Source of the DNA: Pirellulaceae bacterium
GTDB taxonomy: Bacteria > Planctomycetota > Planctomycetia > Pirellulales > Pirellulaceae
DNA: 32,208 nucleotides
Reading direction: 5' to 3'
Assembly (NCBI GenBank): GCA_025459265.1
Contig: JALOQX010000032.1
Location: forward strand, 1 to 32,208
This document shows positions 1 through 7,600 of the stretch, piece by piece. The translations under genes and the position numbers were made by a program. Numbering within the stretch: position 1 is the first letter of the stretch; the number at the start of each line of letters is the position of its first letter. The notes beneath the pieces were generated by a model. That model searched no databases. It saw only the letters and a list, made by a program, of their open reading frames with translations, and was not told the DNA's origin.

Positions 1-1
1 G

Positions 2-715
2 AGCATCTTCGGGCACCAGATGCGGTTCGATCTGCAGCAGGGTTTCCCGCTGGTGACCACCAAGAAGCTGCATGTCAAGTCGATCATCTACGAACTGCTG
101 TGGTTCCTTCGCGGCGACACGAACGTCCGCTACCTGCACCAGCACGGCGTATCGATTTGGGACGAGTGGGCGGATGTGCACGGCGACCTGGGACCGATCT
201 ACGGACATCAGTGGCGCAGCTGGGGTGCAGGCGACGGGCACACGATCGATCAGATGCAGCAGTTGGTCGAGCAGATCCGCACGGACCCGGATTCGCGCCG
301 TCTGATCGTCAGTGCGTGGAACGTCGGCGAGTTGTCGCGGATGGCGCTACCCCCCTGCCACGTCTTGTTCCAGTTCTACGTCACCGGCGACCGCCTGTCG
401 TGCCAGCTATATCAGCGGAGTGCAGACATCTTCCTGGGCGTGCCGTTCAACATCGCCTCGTATTCTCTGCTGACCATGATGGTAGCGCACGTGACGGGGC
501 TGCAGCCGGGCGAATTCATTCACACGTTTGGCGACGCCCACCTGTACCAGAACCACGTGCAACAGGCGCGACTGCAGCTGGCGCGTGAACCACGCATGCT
601 GCCCACGATGCAGATCAGTCCGCGGGCGAAGTCGCTGTTCGATTTCCAGTACGCGGATTTTCAGCTGGAAAACTACCACCCCCACCCGCACATCCGGGCC
701 CCGGTCGCGGTGTGA
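2..715 (+). CDS. thyA: Thymidylate synthase, 5' end cut by the window edge
   Basis: Converts dUMP to dTMP using 5,10-methylenetetrahydrofolate, releasing dihydrofolate; cytosolic. The frame is open from base 2, where it reads [12 protein letters not shown]. This matches the region about 27 residues into E. coli ThyA, so the true start lies upstream of the window and the ATG at 20 is internal. Visible family signatures are [19 protein letters not shown], the phosphate-binding DPDSRR, the catalytic cysteine in LPPCH (TGC near 356), the [16 protein letters not shown] dUMP-binding segment and the C-terminal PHIRAPVAV. It overlaps the first possible GTG of the downstream dihydrofolate reductase frame. 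The pairing makes sense because DHFR regenerates the tetrahydrofolate oxidised by ThyA. Identity is very secure; only the missing N-terminus is uncertain. Confidence 0.97.
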   Translation, partial: SIFGHQMRFDLQQGFPLVTTKKLHVKSIIYELLWFLRGDTNVRYLHQHGVSIWDEWADVHGDLGPIYGHQWRSWGAGDGHTIDQMQQLVEQIRTDPDSRRLIVSAWNVGELSRMALPPCHVLFQFYVTGDRLSCQLYQRSADIFLGVPFNIASYSLLTMMVAHVTGLQPGEFIHTFGDAHLYQNHVQQARLQLAREPRMLPTMQISPRAKSLFDFQYADFQLENYHPHPHIRAPVAV

Positions 716-732
716 CGTGCAGAGGAAGCGTT

Positions 733-1353
733 GTGAAGCCGGACATCCCCGCGTCCGAACCTGCACTCGTCGGCCGCGGCACGAACGAGCAGTCGTCTCC
801 GAGCCTGATCGTGGCAATGACGCCCGACCGCATAATCGGTCGCGCGGGTCAGCTGCCGTGGCGGTTGTCGGCCGACCTGCAGCGATTCAAGCGGTTGACC
901 CTGGGGCACCACCTGATCATGGGTCGCCGGACCTTCGCATCCATCGGGCGCGTATTGCCCGGCCGCGTCACCCTGGTCGTGTCACGACAGCTCGATCTGG
1001 CCATCCCTGGCGTGCAGGTCGTACACAGCGTGGAAGAGGCGCTGGCCGCATCCCAATCTGATCCGGAGCCCTTCATCGTGGGCGGCCAACAGATCTATGC
1101 AGCGTCACTGACGCTGGTCGACCGGATCTACCTGACGCTCGTGCACGCGCAGGTCGCGGGTGATGCGTTCTTTCCGGAGTTCGACCAGCGTGGCTGGCAG
1201 GTGCGGGAGAGTGAGTTCCGGCCGGCCGATGCGCGCAACGAGTACGCGATGACATTTCAGACACTGGTGAGGAGTGCGTGCCATGAGTGCGGCGACGGTA
1301 GCGGAACTACGGCGGTTGACCGACGAACTGCTGCAGGTGATTTCGGCCGGTGA
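733..1353 (+). CDS. folA: Dihydrofolate reductase with an unusual C-terminal tail
   Basis: Reduces dihydrofolate to tetrahydrofolate with NADPH, the partner reaction to ThyA just upstream. Core motifs are SLIVAMTPDRIIGRAGQLPW (N-terminal strand and Met20-like loop), the acidic catalytic residue in LSADLQRFK (about Asp48), IMGRRTFASIG (NADPH binding) and IVGGQQIYAASL. The family core ends near FQTLVR, at about base 1272. The frame then runs about 27 more residues, unlike the family, overlapping the next gene start by 71 bp. I chose the GTG at 733 because GAGGA lies 6-10 bases before it. The GTG at 712, overlapping the thyA stop, is the alternative. Both starts leave an N-terminal extension of at least 20 residues. 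Function is secure; both ends are less so. Confidence 0.93.
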   Translation: MKPDIPASEPALVGRGTNEQSSPSLIVAMTPDRIIGRAGQLPWRLSADLQRFKRLTLGHHLIMGRRTFASIGRVLPGRVTLVVSRQLDLAIPGVQVVHSVEEALAASQSDPEPFIVGGQQIYAASLTLVDRIYLTLVHAQVAGDAFFPEFDQRGWQVRESEFRPADARNEYAMTFQTLVRSACHECGDGSGTTAVDRRTAAGDFGR

Positions 1354-1471
1354 TTGGGCCGCGTACGAAAGGCTGTGCGACCCATCGTTGTTTGAAGAGA
1401 CACGTGTGTGGCAGCGCATGCACGGGTCCTGGCGCCACGTCCACTTCCATCGGTCGCGCCCTGAGAAATGA
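1283..1471 (+). pseudogene. SnoaL/CaMKII-association-domain-like protein, internally deleted remnant
   Basis: A 62-residue frame starts at ATG 1283 with GGAG about 9 bases upstream. The first 35 residues (LRRLTDELLQVISAGDWAAY, then ERLCDPSL) resemble the opening helices of NTF2-fold DUF4440/CaMKII-AD proteins. The last part (EETRVWQRMHGSWRHVHFH) resembles the final beta strands of the same family. Intact members are about 120-130 residues, so roughly 60-70 residues from the middle are absent, with the reading frame kept. The missing part would form most of the cone-shaped ligand pocket or dimer sheet, so a working fold is unlikely. The family assignment rests on motif memory, not on a search. 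It overlaps the tail of the DHFR frame. Confidence 0.6.
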
Positions 1472-1485
1472 CCAAGCACCGCGAT

Positions 1486-1561
1486 GGGTGGCTGGGGTCG
1501 AGCTTCAGCTCGCCCCCAGCTCTTCGCAGCCGGGGGCTCAGTTGGTTCGTCCCCAGCCACC
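1486..1561. repeat. Inverted-repeat element with nested hairpins between convergent genes
   Basis: Perfect 11-bp outer arms GGTGGCTGGGG (1487-1497) and CCCCAGCCACC (1551-1561) enclose a second stem of GCCCCCAGC (1512-1520) against GCCGGGGGC (one G-T mismatch). A small GAGC-TTCA-GCTC hairpin lies near 1499-1510. It fills most of the 114-bp gap between the ends of the CaMKII-AD remnant and epmA, which converge. It could act as a bidirectional terminator, or it could be a copy of a dispersed intergenic repeat (MITE/REP-like). No transposase is nearby. Confidence 0.6.
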
Positions 1562-1585
1562 TCGATGTTTCGCGTTGACATAGCG

Positions 1586-2575
1586 CTACGCTCGGTCGAT
1601 GGGGAAGGCGAGCACCTCGCTGAGGGACGTGGCGCCGAGTGCGACCATGGTCAGGCGGTCGAACCCCAGCGCGACGCCGGCGCAGGGAGGAAGGCCGTGG
1701 TCCATGGCGCAGAGCAGGCGGCTGCGGGCCGGCAACGCGGGCTTGCCGGCTGCCGCGCGCGCCTGGTTGGCCGCGGCGATCCGCGCCCGGAGTGCCGCGG
1801 CATCGGTCAGCTCGTGGTAGCCATTGGCCAGTTCGATGCCGTCGACGAAGAGTTCGAAGCGCTCGGCCACGGGCACGTCGCCCGGCCGGATGACTGCCAG
1901 CGCGGCCTGGCTGGAGGGATAGTCGAAGACGATGGCCGGACGCGTGCGGCCGAGTGTTGGCGCAACACAGGAGGCGAGCAGCCAGTCGAGCCACGCATCG
2001 CGATCGTCCGGCGGCCAGGGTGGCGGACCCGCGAAGCCGTGGCGGCTGGCGGCCTCGGCCAGCGCGGCGGTACTGTCGCACAGCGGGTCGACTCCCGCCG
2101 CTTGCTGGAACGCCGCGGCATAACTCAGCCGTTCCGCCGGGCCGCGGTCGAGCGTGATTTGCGCAAGTTCGTCCAGCAGCTGCATGCCCGCCGACATATC
2201 GTCACCAACACGATACCACTCCACCATCGTGAATTCGGGGTTGTGCAGCGGACCGCACTCCGCGCCCCGAAACGCCCGCGTGATCTGATAGATGGCGTCG
2301 GCCCCGGCCGCGAGGAGCCGCTTCATGCCGAATTCGGGTGACGTTTGCAGCCACCGGCACGGCCCGTCCGCCGGGTAGCGCGGGTCGTCGAACAGCGTGA
2401 CCCGCAGCGGATCGAGGTGCAGATCGACGACCGTGTCGGACGAGAGGAGCGGCGTCTCGACTTCCACGAAACCCCGCTCGTCGAAGAAGCGCCGCACGCG
2501 TTGCAGCAGCGCGGCTCGACGTCGCAGCGCCGCCCACGACGCCGTCGGCCCGAAATCTCCAGGTGCACCGGCCAT
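1586..2575 (-). CDS. epmA: Elongation factor P--(R)-beta-lysine ligase EpmA
   Basis: Class II lysyl-tRNA-synthetase-like enzyme without an anticodon-binding domain. It activates (R)-beta-lysine with ATP and attaches it to the conserved lysine of EF-P. Motif 2 is visible as TSPEFGMKRLLAAGADAIYQ followed by AFRGAE and HNPEFTMVEWYR. The GIELANGYHELTDA segment and motif 3 (CAGVALGFDRLTMVALGA) are also present, and the protein ends FPIDRA, like E. coli EpmA. About 329 residues against 325 in E. coli. ATG 2575 is preferred; a TTG at 2581 would overlap the efp stop by 2 bases. Directly downstream of efp, so the two are surely co-transcribed. The substrate (EF-P) and the enzyme making beta-lysine (EpmB) are encoded next door, which firmly supports this role over a lysyl-tRNA synthetase. 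Confidence 0.95.
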   Translation of the reverse strand: MAGAPGDFGPTASWAALRRRAALLQRVRRFFDERGFVEVETPLLSSDTVVDLHLDPLRVTLFDDPRYPADGPCRWLQTSPEFGMKRLLAAGADAIYQITRAFRGAECGPLHNPEFTMVEWYRVGDDMSAGMQLLDELAQITLDRGPAERLSYAAAFQQAAGVDPLCDSTAALAEAASRHGFAGPPPWPPDDRDAWLDWLLASCVAPTLGRTRPAIVFDYPSSQAALAVIRPGDVPVAERFELFVDGIELANGYHELTDAAALRARIAAANQARAAAGKPALPARSRLLCAMDHGLPPCAGVALGFDRLTMVALGATSLSEVLAFPIDRA

Positions 2576-2577
2576 GC

Positions 2578-3147
2578 TCAACTGCGCACGCGCTCGACGT
2601 ACTCTCCCGTGCGCGTGTCGATCTTGATCACATCCCCAATGTTGATGAAGATCGGCGCGCCAAACTCCGCACCCGTTTCCACGCGCACCGGCTTGTTGAC
2701 GTTCGTGGCCGTGTCACCCTTCGCTCCCGGCTCGCACCATTCCACCTTCATCTCCACGTGGTTCGGCGGCGTCATGGTAATCGGACTGCCATTGAACAGC
2801 ACCATCGAACACTTCAGGTTCTCTTTGAGGTACTTCCAGTAATCGCCGACCTGATCGGCCGACAGTTCGTACTGCTCGAACGTCGACGTATCCATGAAGA
2901 CGAACGTGTCGACCTGGCGGTAGAGGTACTGCACTTCCGTCTCTTCGACATCGGCCGACTCCAGCGTGTCACCACCCTTGTACGTGCGATCGAGGACCGT
3001 GTTGCGGAGCAGGTTTCGCAGCTTGCACTTGTAGAGCGCGTTGCCTTTGCCCGGCTTGACGAAGTTCATTTCGATCATCAGATACGGTTCACCGTCAATC
3101 TGAACCTTCAGCCCCTTGCGAAAGTCGCTCGTCTTGTACGTACCCAC
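2578..3147 (-). CDS. efp: Translation elongation factor P
   Basis: Binds between the ribosomal P and E sites and relieves stalling at consecutive prolines. The 189-residue length and three-domain layout are normal: N-terminal KOW-like domain, OB domain near residues 65-125, and a C-terminal OB domain ending IKIDTRTGEYVERVRS. The loop FVKPGKGNA carries Lys34, the residue that receives beta-lysine in the EpmA/EpmB type of EF-P, rather than the Arg32 of the EarP type. It starts with GTG at 3147, preceded by AGGGA seven bases upstream. First gene of the efp-epmA operon and divergent from epmB across about 49 bp, so one short intergenic region probably drives all three genes. Confidence 0.97.
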   Translation of the reverse strand: MGTYKTSDFRKGLKVQIDGEPYLMIEMNFVKPGKGNALYKCKLRNLLRNTVLDRTYKGGDTLESADVEETEVQYLYRQVDTFVFMDTSTFEQYELSADQVGDYWKYLKENLKCSMVLFNGSPITMTPPNHVEMKVEWCEPGAKGDTATNVNKPVRVETGAEFGAPIFINIGDVIKIDTRTGEYVERVRS

Positions 3148-3196
3148 GTGGCTTTCCCTACTTCGCGTCTTCGGAACGGACGGTTATCCTACGAGG

Positions 3197-4225
3197 ATGC
3201 AAATTGTAATCACTTCCCGGCGGTCTGTCCCTAGCCCTCCGCCGGCTCCTCGCCGGTGGCCAGAGGCCCTCAAAGCGGCGGTCCGTGACCCGGTCGAGCT
3301 GTGCCGGCTGCTGGACCTCCCCGAGTCGCTCCACGAACCGGCTCGGCAGGCCGCCCGTCTGTTTCCGGTCTTCGTCCCCTGGGAGTACCTGGCGCGGATC
3401 CAGCCTGGCGATCCGCACGACCCACTGCTGCGGCAGGTGCTCCCCCTGGCCGACGAACTGGCCAGCGGGCCGGAGTTCACTCCCGATCCGGTCGCCGACA
3501 CCGCCGCCACCCGCCAACCGGGCCTGCTCCAGAAATACGCCGGCCGCGCCCTGCTCGTCACCACGCCCGCCTGCGCAGTCCACTGCCGCTACTGCTTCCG
3601 ACGCCATTTCGAGTACCAGGGGACCCCCCGTACCGCGGAGGCGTGGCGCCCCGTCTGGGAGTGCCTGGCCGGCGATCCGACGATCGAAGAGATCGTGCTC
3701 AGCGGCGGTGACCCGCTCACACTCCCCGACGCAAGCCTGGCGGCGCTGTGCCAACAGCTCGAGCAGATTCCGCATCTGCGACGGTGGCGCGTGCACACGC
3801 GGCTCCCGATCATGATTCCGCAGCGCATCACTGACCAACTCGTGACACTCCTCCGCCAGTCGCGACTGACTCCCCTCGTCGTCATTCATGCCAATCACGC
3901 CGCCGAACTCGATGCGGCAGTGGCCGACGCCGTGCAGCGCCTGGTCGACGCCGGCATCCCGGTGCTCAACCAGTCCGTGCTGCTGCGGGGCGTCAACGAC
4001 TGTGCCGAAACGTTGGTGGCGTTGAGCCGGCGGCTGCTGGAGCTGCGGGTGATGCCGTACTATCTCCACCAACTCGATCAGGTTTCCGGCGCGGCCCACT
4101 TCTATGTACCCGTTGAGCGCGGTCGTGCGCTGATCGCCGCCATGCGGTCACATCTCCCCGGCTATGCGGTCCCGCGTTATGTCCGCGAAACGCCGGGGGA
4201 GCCGAGCAAGACCGTGCTAGCATGA
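3197..4225 (+). CDS. epmB: EF-P beta-lysylation protein EpmB (lysine 2,3-aminomutase-like radical SAM)
   Basis: Radical SAM, PLP-dependent aminomutase that converts (S)-alpha-lysine to (R)-beta-lysine for EpmA. The [4Fe-4S] site is CAVHCRYCF (CxxxCxxC). Other marks are YAGRALLVTT before it, LSGGDPL, HTRLPIMIPQRIT, the VLNQSVLLRGVND region, MPYYLHQLDQVSGAAHF, and GEPSKT near the C-terminus carrying the likely PLP lysine. From ATG 3197 the product is 342 residues, the same as E. coli EpmB, and it lacks the extra C-terminal domain of the free-lysine 2,3-aminomutases. Frame-open sequence upstream of 3197 lies across the efp start and is not likely translated. The GAGG next to ATG 3197 is too close to be an ordinary ribosome site. 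Confidence 0.95.
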   Translation: MQIVITSRRSVPSPPPAPRRWPEALKAAVRDPVELCRLLDLPESLHEPARQAARLFPVFVPWEYLARIQPGDPHDPLLRQVLPLADELASGPEFTPDPVADTAATRQPGLLQKYAGRALLVTTPACAVHCRYCFRRHFEYQGTPRTAEAWRPVWECLAGDPTIEEIVLSGGDPLTLPDASLAALCQQLEQIPHLRRWRVHTRLPIMIPQRITDQLVTLLRQSRLTPLVVIHANHAAELDAAVADAVQRLVDAGIPVLNQSVLLRGVNDCAETLVALSRRLLELRVMPYYLHQLDQVSGAAHFYVPVERGRALIAAMRSHLPGYAVPRYVRETPGEPSKTVLA

Positions 4226-4696
4226 ACGCCCCGCATCGGTGGCGCCGGGGCTCCACTGACGGGAATTGCGGGACTGCGGACATGACAGCCTTCCAGGGTT
4301 CGGCGGCGGCGGGCTCGCCGAGCACTCTCGCGGTTTGTGTGATCCGAGGGGGGACAGAAATATCGGGGACAGAAATATGGAGCTTGACGAATCTTCCTGT
4401 CCCCCATTTTCCTGTCCCGCATATTTCTGTCCCCCATTTTCCTGTCCCCCGTCTTCCTGTCCCCTGCCCATAGCCGGGAGCGTGCATGCTCAGCTCGAGA
4501 ATTGGGGTGGAAAACTTTGGCGGTTTTGGGGATTATCCGGCGTAACTGCCAGCCTCGAATTGCCGATTAGCCAGAGAGGAACACCCGAGGCGCGAGCAGT
4601 ACGACCAGGAAGCATGCTGCCGGCCACCCGACGGCAGAGGCGGACGAGCCGCGCCGGCGGGGGGTCTGGATACCCATGGAGTGAGGCACACGAGTG
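4226..4696. other. Non-coding gap with a 15-bp repeat element
   Basis: Between epmB and the fusion gene I see no convincing coding sequence. The main feature is the repeat element at 4350-4471. The remaining 225 bases to 4696 should hold the promoter of the fusion gene, but I could not pick a clear -35/-10 pair. GTGAGG at 4681-4686 is a plausible ribosome site for the ATG at 4697. Confidence 0.6.
4350..4471. repeat. 15-bp tandem repeats in inverted arrangement (GGGGACAG/CTGTCCCC)
   Basis: Two copies of GGGGACAGAAATAT, exactly 15 bases apart (4350 and 4365), face five copies starting CTGTCCC at 4397, 4412, 4427, 4442 and 4457, again exactly 15 bases apart. The third right-hand unit (ATATTTCTGTCCCC, 4421-4434) is the exact reverse complement of the left units. 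The RNA or single strand could fold into several alternative hairpins with a short loop around 4379-4396. The 15-bp period keeps frames open and gives a false pentapeptide-repeat ORF. Resembles palindromic repeats associated with REP-type transposases, but no such gene is in the window. Confidence 0.75.
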
Positions 4697-7600
4697 ATGG
4701 ATCGCAAGCAGCTACTGGCGCTCTACCGGGTAATGGTCACCGCCCGCCAGATCGACCAGGTGGAGCTCGAGCTGAACAAACGCGGAGAGGCTTTCTTTCA
4801 CGTCGCCGGCGCAGGACATGAGGGGTCGGCCGTCCTGGCGGGCCTCCTGCAGCCGGAGGACTGGCTGTTGTGTCATTACCGTGACAAGGCGCTGATGCTG
4901 GCCCGCGGAGTGACTCCCCGCACGTTTTTCGACGGGTTGTTCTGCAAGCAGGACTCCCCGACACGCGGCCGGCAGATGTGCGCACACGCCTTTGCGGATC
5001 GACAGCTGAAGATCCTCAGCGCACCGGTCCCCGTAGGCAACGCCGCGTTACAGTCCGTGGGCCTGGCGAGTGTGATCAAGGACTACGCGGCGCGGCCGCT
5101 GGTGCTGCATTCGATCGGGGACGGCGGCACGCAGGAGGGCGAGTTTCTGGAGGCGTGTGCGGAGGCGGTACGTCTGCAGGTGCCAGTCCTGTTTCTGATT
5201 CAAGATAACCATCTCGCCATTTCGACCTGCACGCGCGGCCAGACGTTCTATTCGCTGCCGGACGGGGACACCGACTCCTTCTACGGCTTGCCGATCCACC
5301 GCGTCGATGGCCGCGATGTGGCGACGGCCCATCCGCAGCTGCAGCAGGTTGTGGCCGCGATCCGCCAGACGCGCGGGCCGGCCATTGTCGTATTCCAGGT
5401 GGAGCGGCTGGCCAGTCACACGCACGCCGACGATGAGTCGATCTATCGAGATGCGGCGGAGATCCGCCAGGCCGCGGCGACCAGTGATCCCATTCAGATA
5501 CTCGAGCAGCATCTGCGCGACAGCGGGTGCAGCGCGGGCGAGCTCGAGCAGATCCGCCAGGCCGTCGTCCAGGAAGTCGCCGCCGCGGAAGCGGCGGCCT
5601 ACGCGGGTGCGGAACCGGTGGCGGTGCTGACCGCCAAACCGCCGATTCAGGTGGAACTGACGCACCCATCGCGCGAGCGGCACGGCGTCGCGTCCGGGCC
5701 GGGTTTGACGATGCGCGAGGCGATCCGGGACGTCTTGCGCTACCGCATGCGTGAGCACGGAGACGTGTACCTGTTGGGGCAGGACATCGAAGACCCGAAA
5801 GGGGACGTGTTCGGCGTGACACGCGGTCTGAGCACCGAGTTCCCCGACCGGGTGCGCAATGCGCCGTTGTCCGAAGCCACGATCCTCGGCAGCTGCATCG
5901 GCCAGGCGCTCGGAGGGCGGCGGCCGGTCGCGTTCATCCAGTTCTCGGACTTCCTGCCGCTGGCCTACAATCAGCTGGCCAACGAACTGGGGAGCATCTA
6001 CTGGCGCACGGACGGGCACTACCAGACGCCGGTCATCGTGATGGTGCCCTGCGGCGGCTATCGACCCGGTATGGGCCCTTTTCACGCCGGCAGCCACGAA
6101 GCGGTGGCCGCGCACATCCCCGGCCTCGACGTGTTCCTCCCGTCGACCGCGGGTGACGCCGCGGGACTGCTCAATGCCGCCTTCGAATCCGGTCGGCCGA
6201 CGATCTTCTTTTATCCCAAGGCGCTGTTGAACGATCCCGAGCAGCGTACGCCGCGCGACGTGGAGCGCCAGTTCACACCGATCGGCACCGCGCGCAAAGT
6301 CCGTTCCGGGCGCGACATCTCCTTCGTCGCCTGGGGCAACACGGTGCGTATCTGCCAGAAGGCGGCCGATGCGCTCGAACAAGTCGGCATCGGCAGCGAT
6401 ATCCTTGACCTCCGTTCGCTCTCGCCGTGGGACGAGCGAGCGGTGTTGGCGTCGGCCGAGCACACGGCGCGGCTGATCGTGGTCCACGAAGAGAACCACA
6501 CGTGCGGCCTGGGCGCCGAGATCCTGGCCACGGTCGCCGAACAGACCCGCGTGCCCGTCGCGCTGCGTCGCGTCACGCGTCCCGACACGTTCATCCCCTG
6601 CAACTTCGCCAACCAGATCGACGTCCTGCCATCGTTCCAGAGCGTCCTGACCGCGGCCGCCCAGCTGCTGAACCTCGAGCTGAAGTGGATCCGCCCGGAG
6701 GAAGCCGAAGCCGGCGTGAGCTTCATCGAAGCCGTCGGTTCCGGTCCGGCCGATGAGACGGTGATCGTCTCCGAGCTGTTCGTGCGCCCCGGACAGACGA
6801 TCGCACGCGGTGACGTCGTCGCGGCGCTCGAAGCCACCAAGAGCGTGTTTGAACTGACCTCCCCAGTGTCCGGGTTGATCGACGACGTCTGCGTGCACGA
6901 AGGGGACACCGTCCCGGTGGGCGCGCCGCTGGCCAAAGTGCGGACCAGCCAGCTGGCGCAACGGCCCCGGCCCGTCGTTCAGGAGCAGCCCGGCCAGCCC
7001 GTGCTGCGGCGCCTGGAACGCCGCGGCACCCTGCACCTGCCCCGCGTCCAGACGGCGCGCCGCGCGCTGGACGTCGGCATCTCCTCCATCGCCACCGTCA
7101 CAGGCAGCCGCGTCGTGAGCAATAAGGAACTCGCCGGACACACCGGCGGCATGACCGCCGACGATATCCTGCGGCGCACCGGGATCGAACAACGACACTG
7201 GGTCGACAAAGACGAGAATGCGGTCAACATGGCGGTGCGCGCCTGCTGGCAAGTCCTCGATCAGGAACACCTGATCATGGACGACCTGGACCTGGTCATC
7301 TGCTCCACGACCAGCCCGCTGTCCGTCACGCCGTCCATGGCCTGCCAGGTGCTCAATGGACTCACCGGCGGCAAATCCGACACGACGTTGCAGGCCTTCG
7401 ACATCAATGCCGCCTGCTCAGGGTACTTGTACGCGTTGCAGGCCGGTTACGATTTCCTGCAGAGTCGTCCGGACGGTCGCGTGCTGATCGTGACCGCCGA
7501 AGTCCTCTCGCCCCTCCTGGACCTGGACGATTTCGACACCGCGATCCTCTTCGGCGATGCAACGTCCGCGTCCGTGCTCTACGGCGAAGAACATTTCGAT

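Noticed and set aside
4222..4473. Small protein with pentapeptide repeats (VPHFP, VPHIS)
   Set aside because: The repeat is created by the 15-bp DNA element, open in several frames on both strands; no ribosome site or conserved part.
5048..7270. 740-codon minus-strand frame within the fusion gene
   Set aside because: His/Arg/Asp-rich, no known motif, and fully antisense to well-conserved E1 and lipoyl domains.
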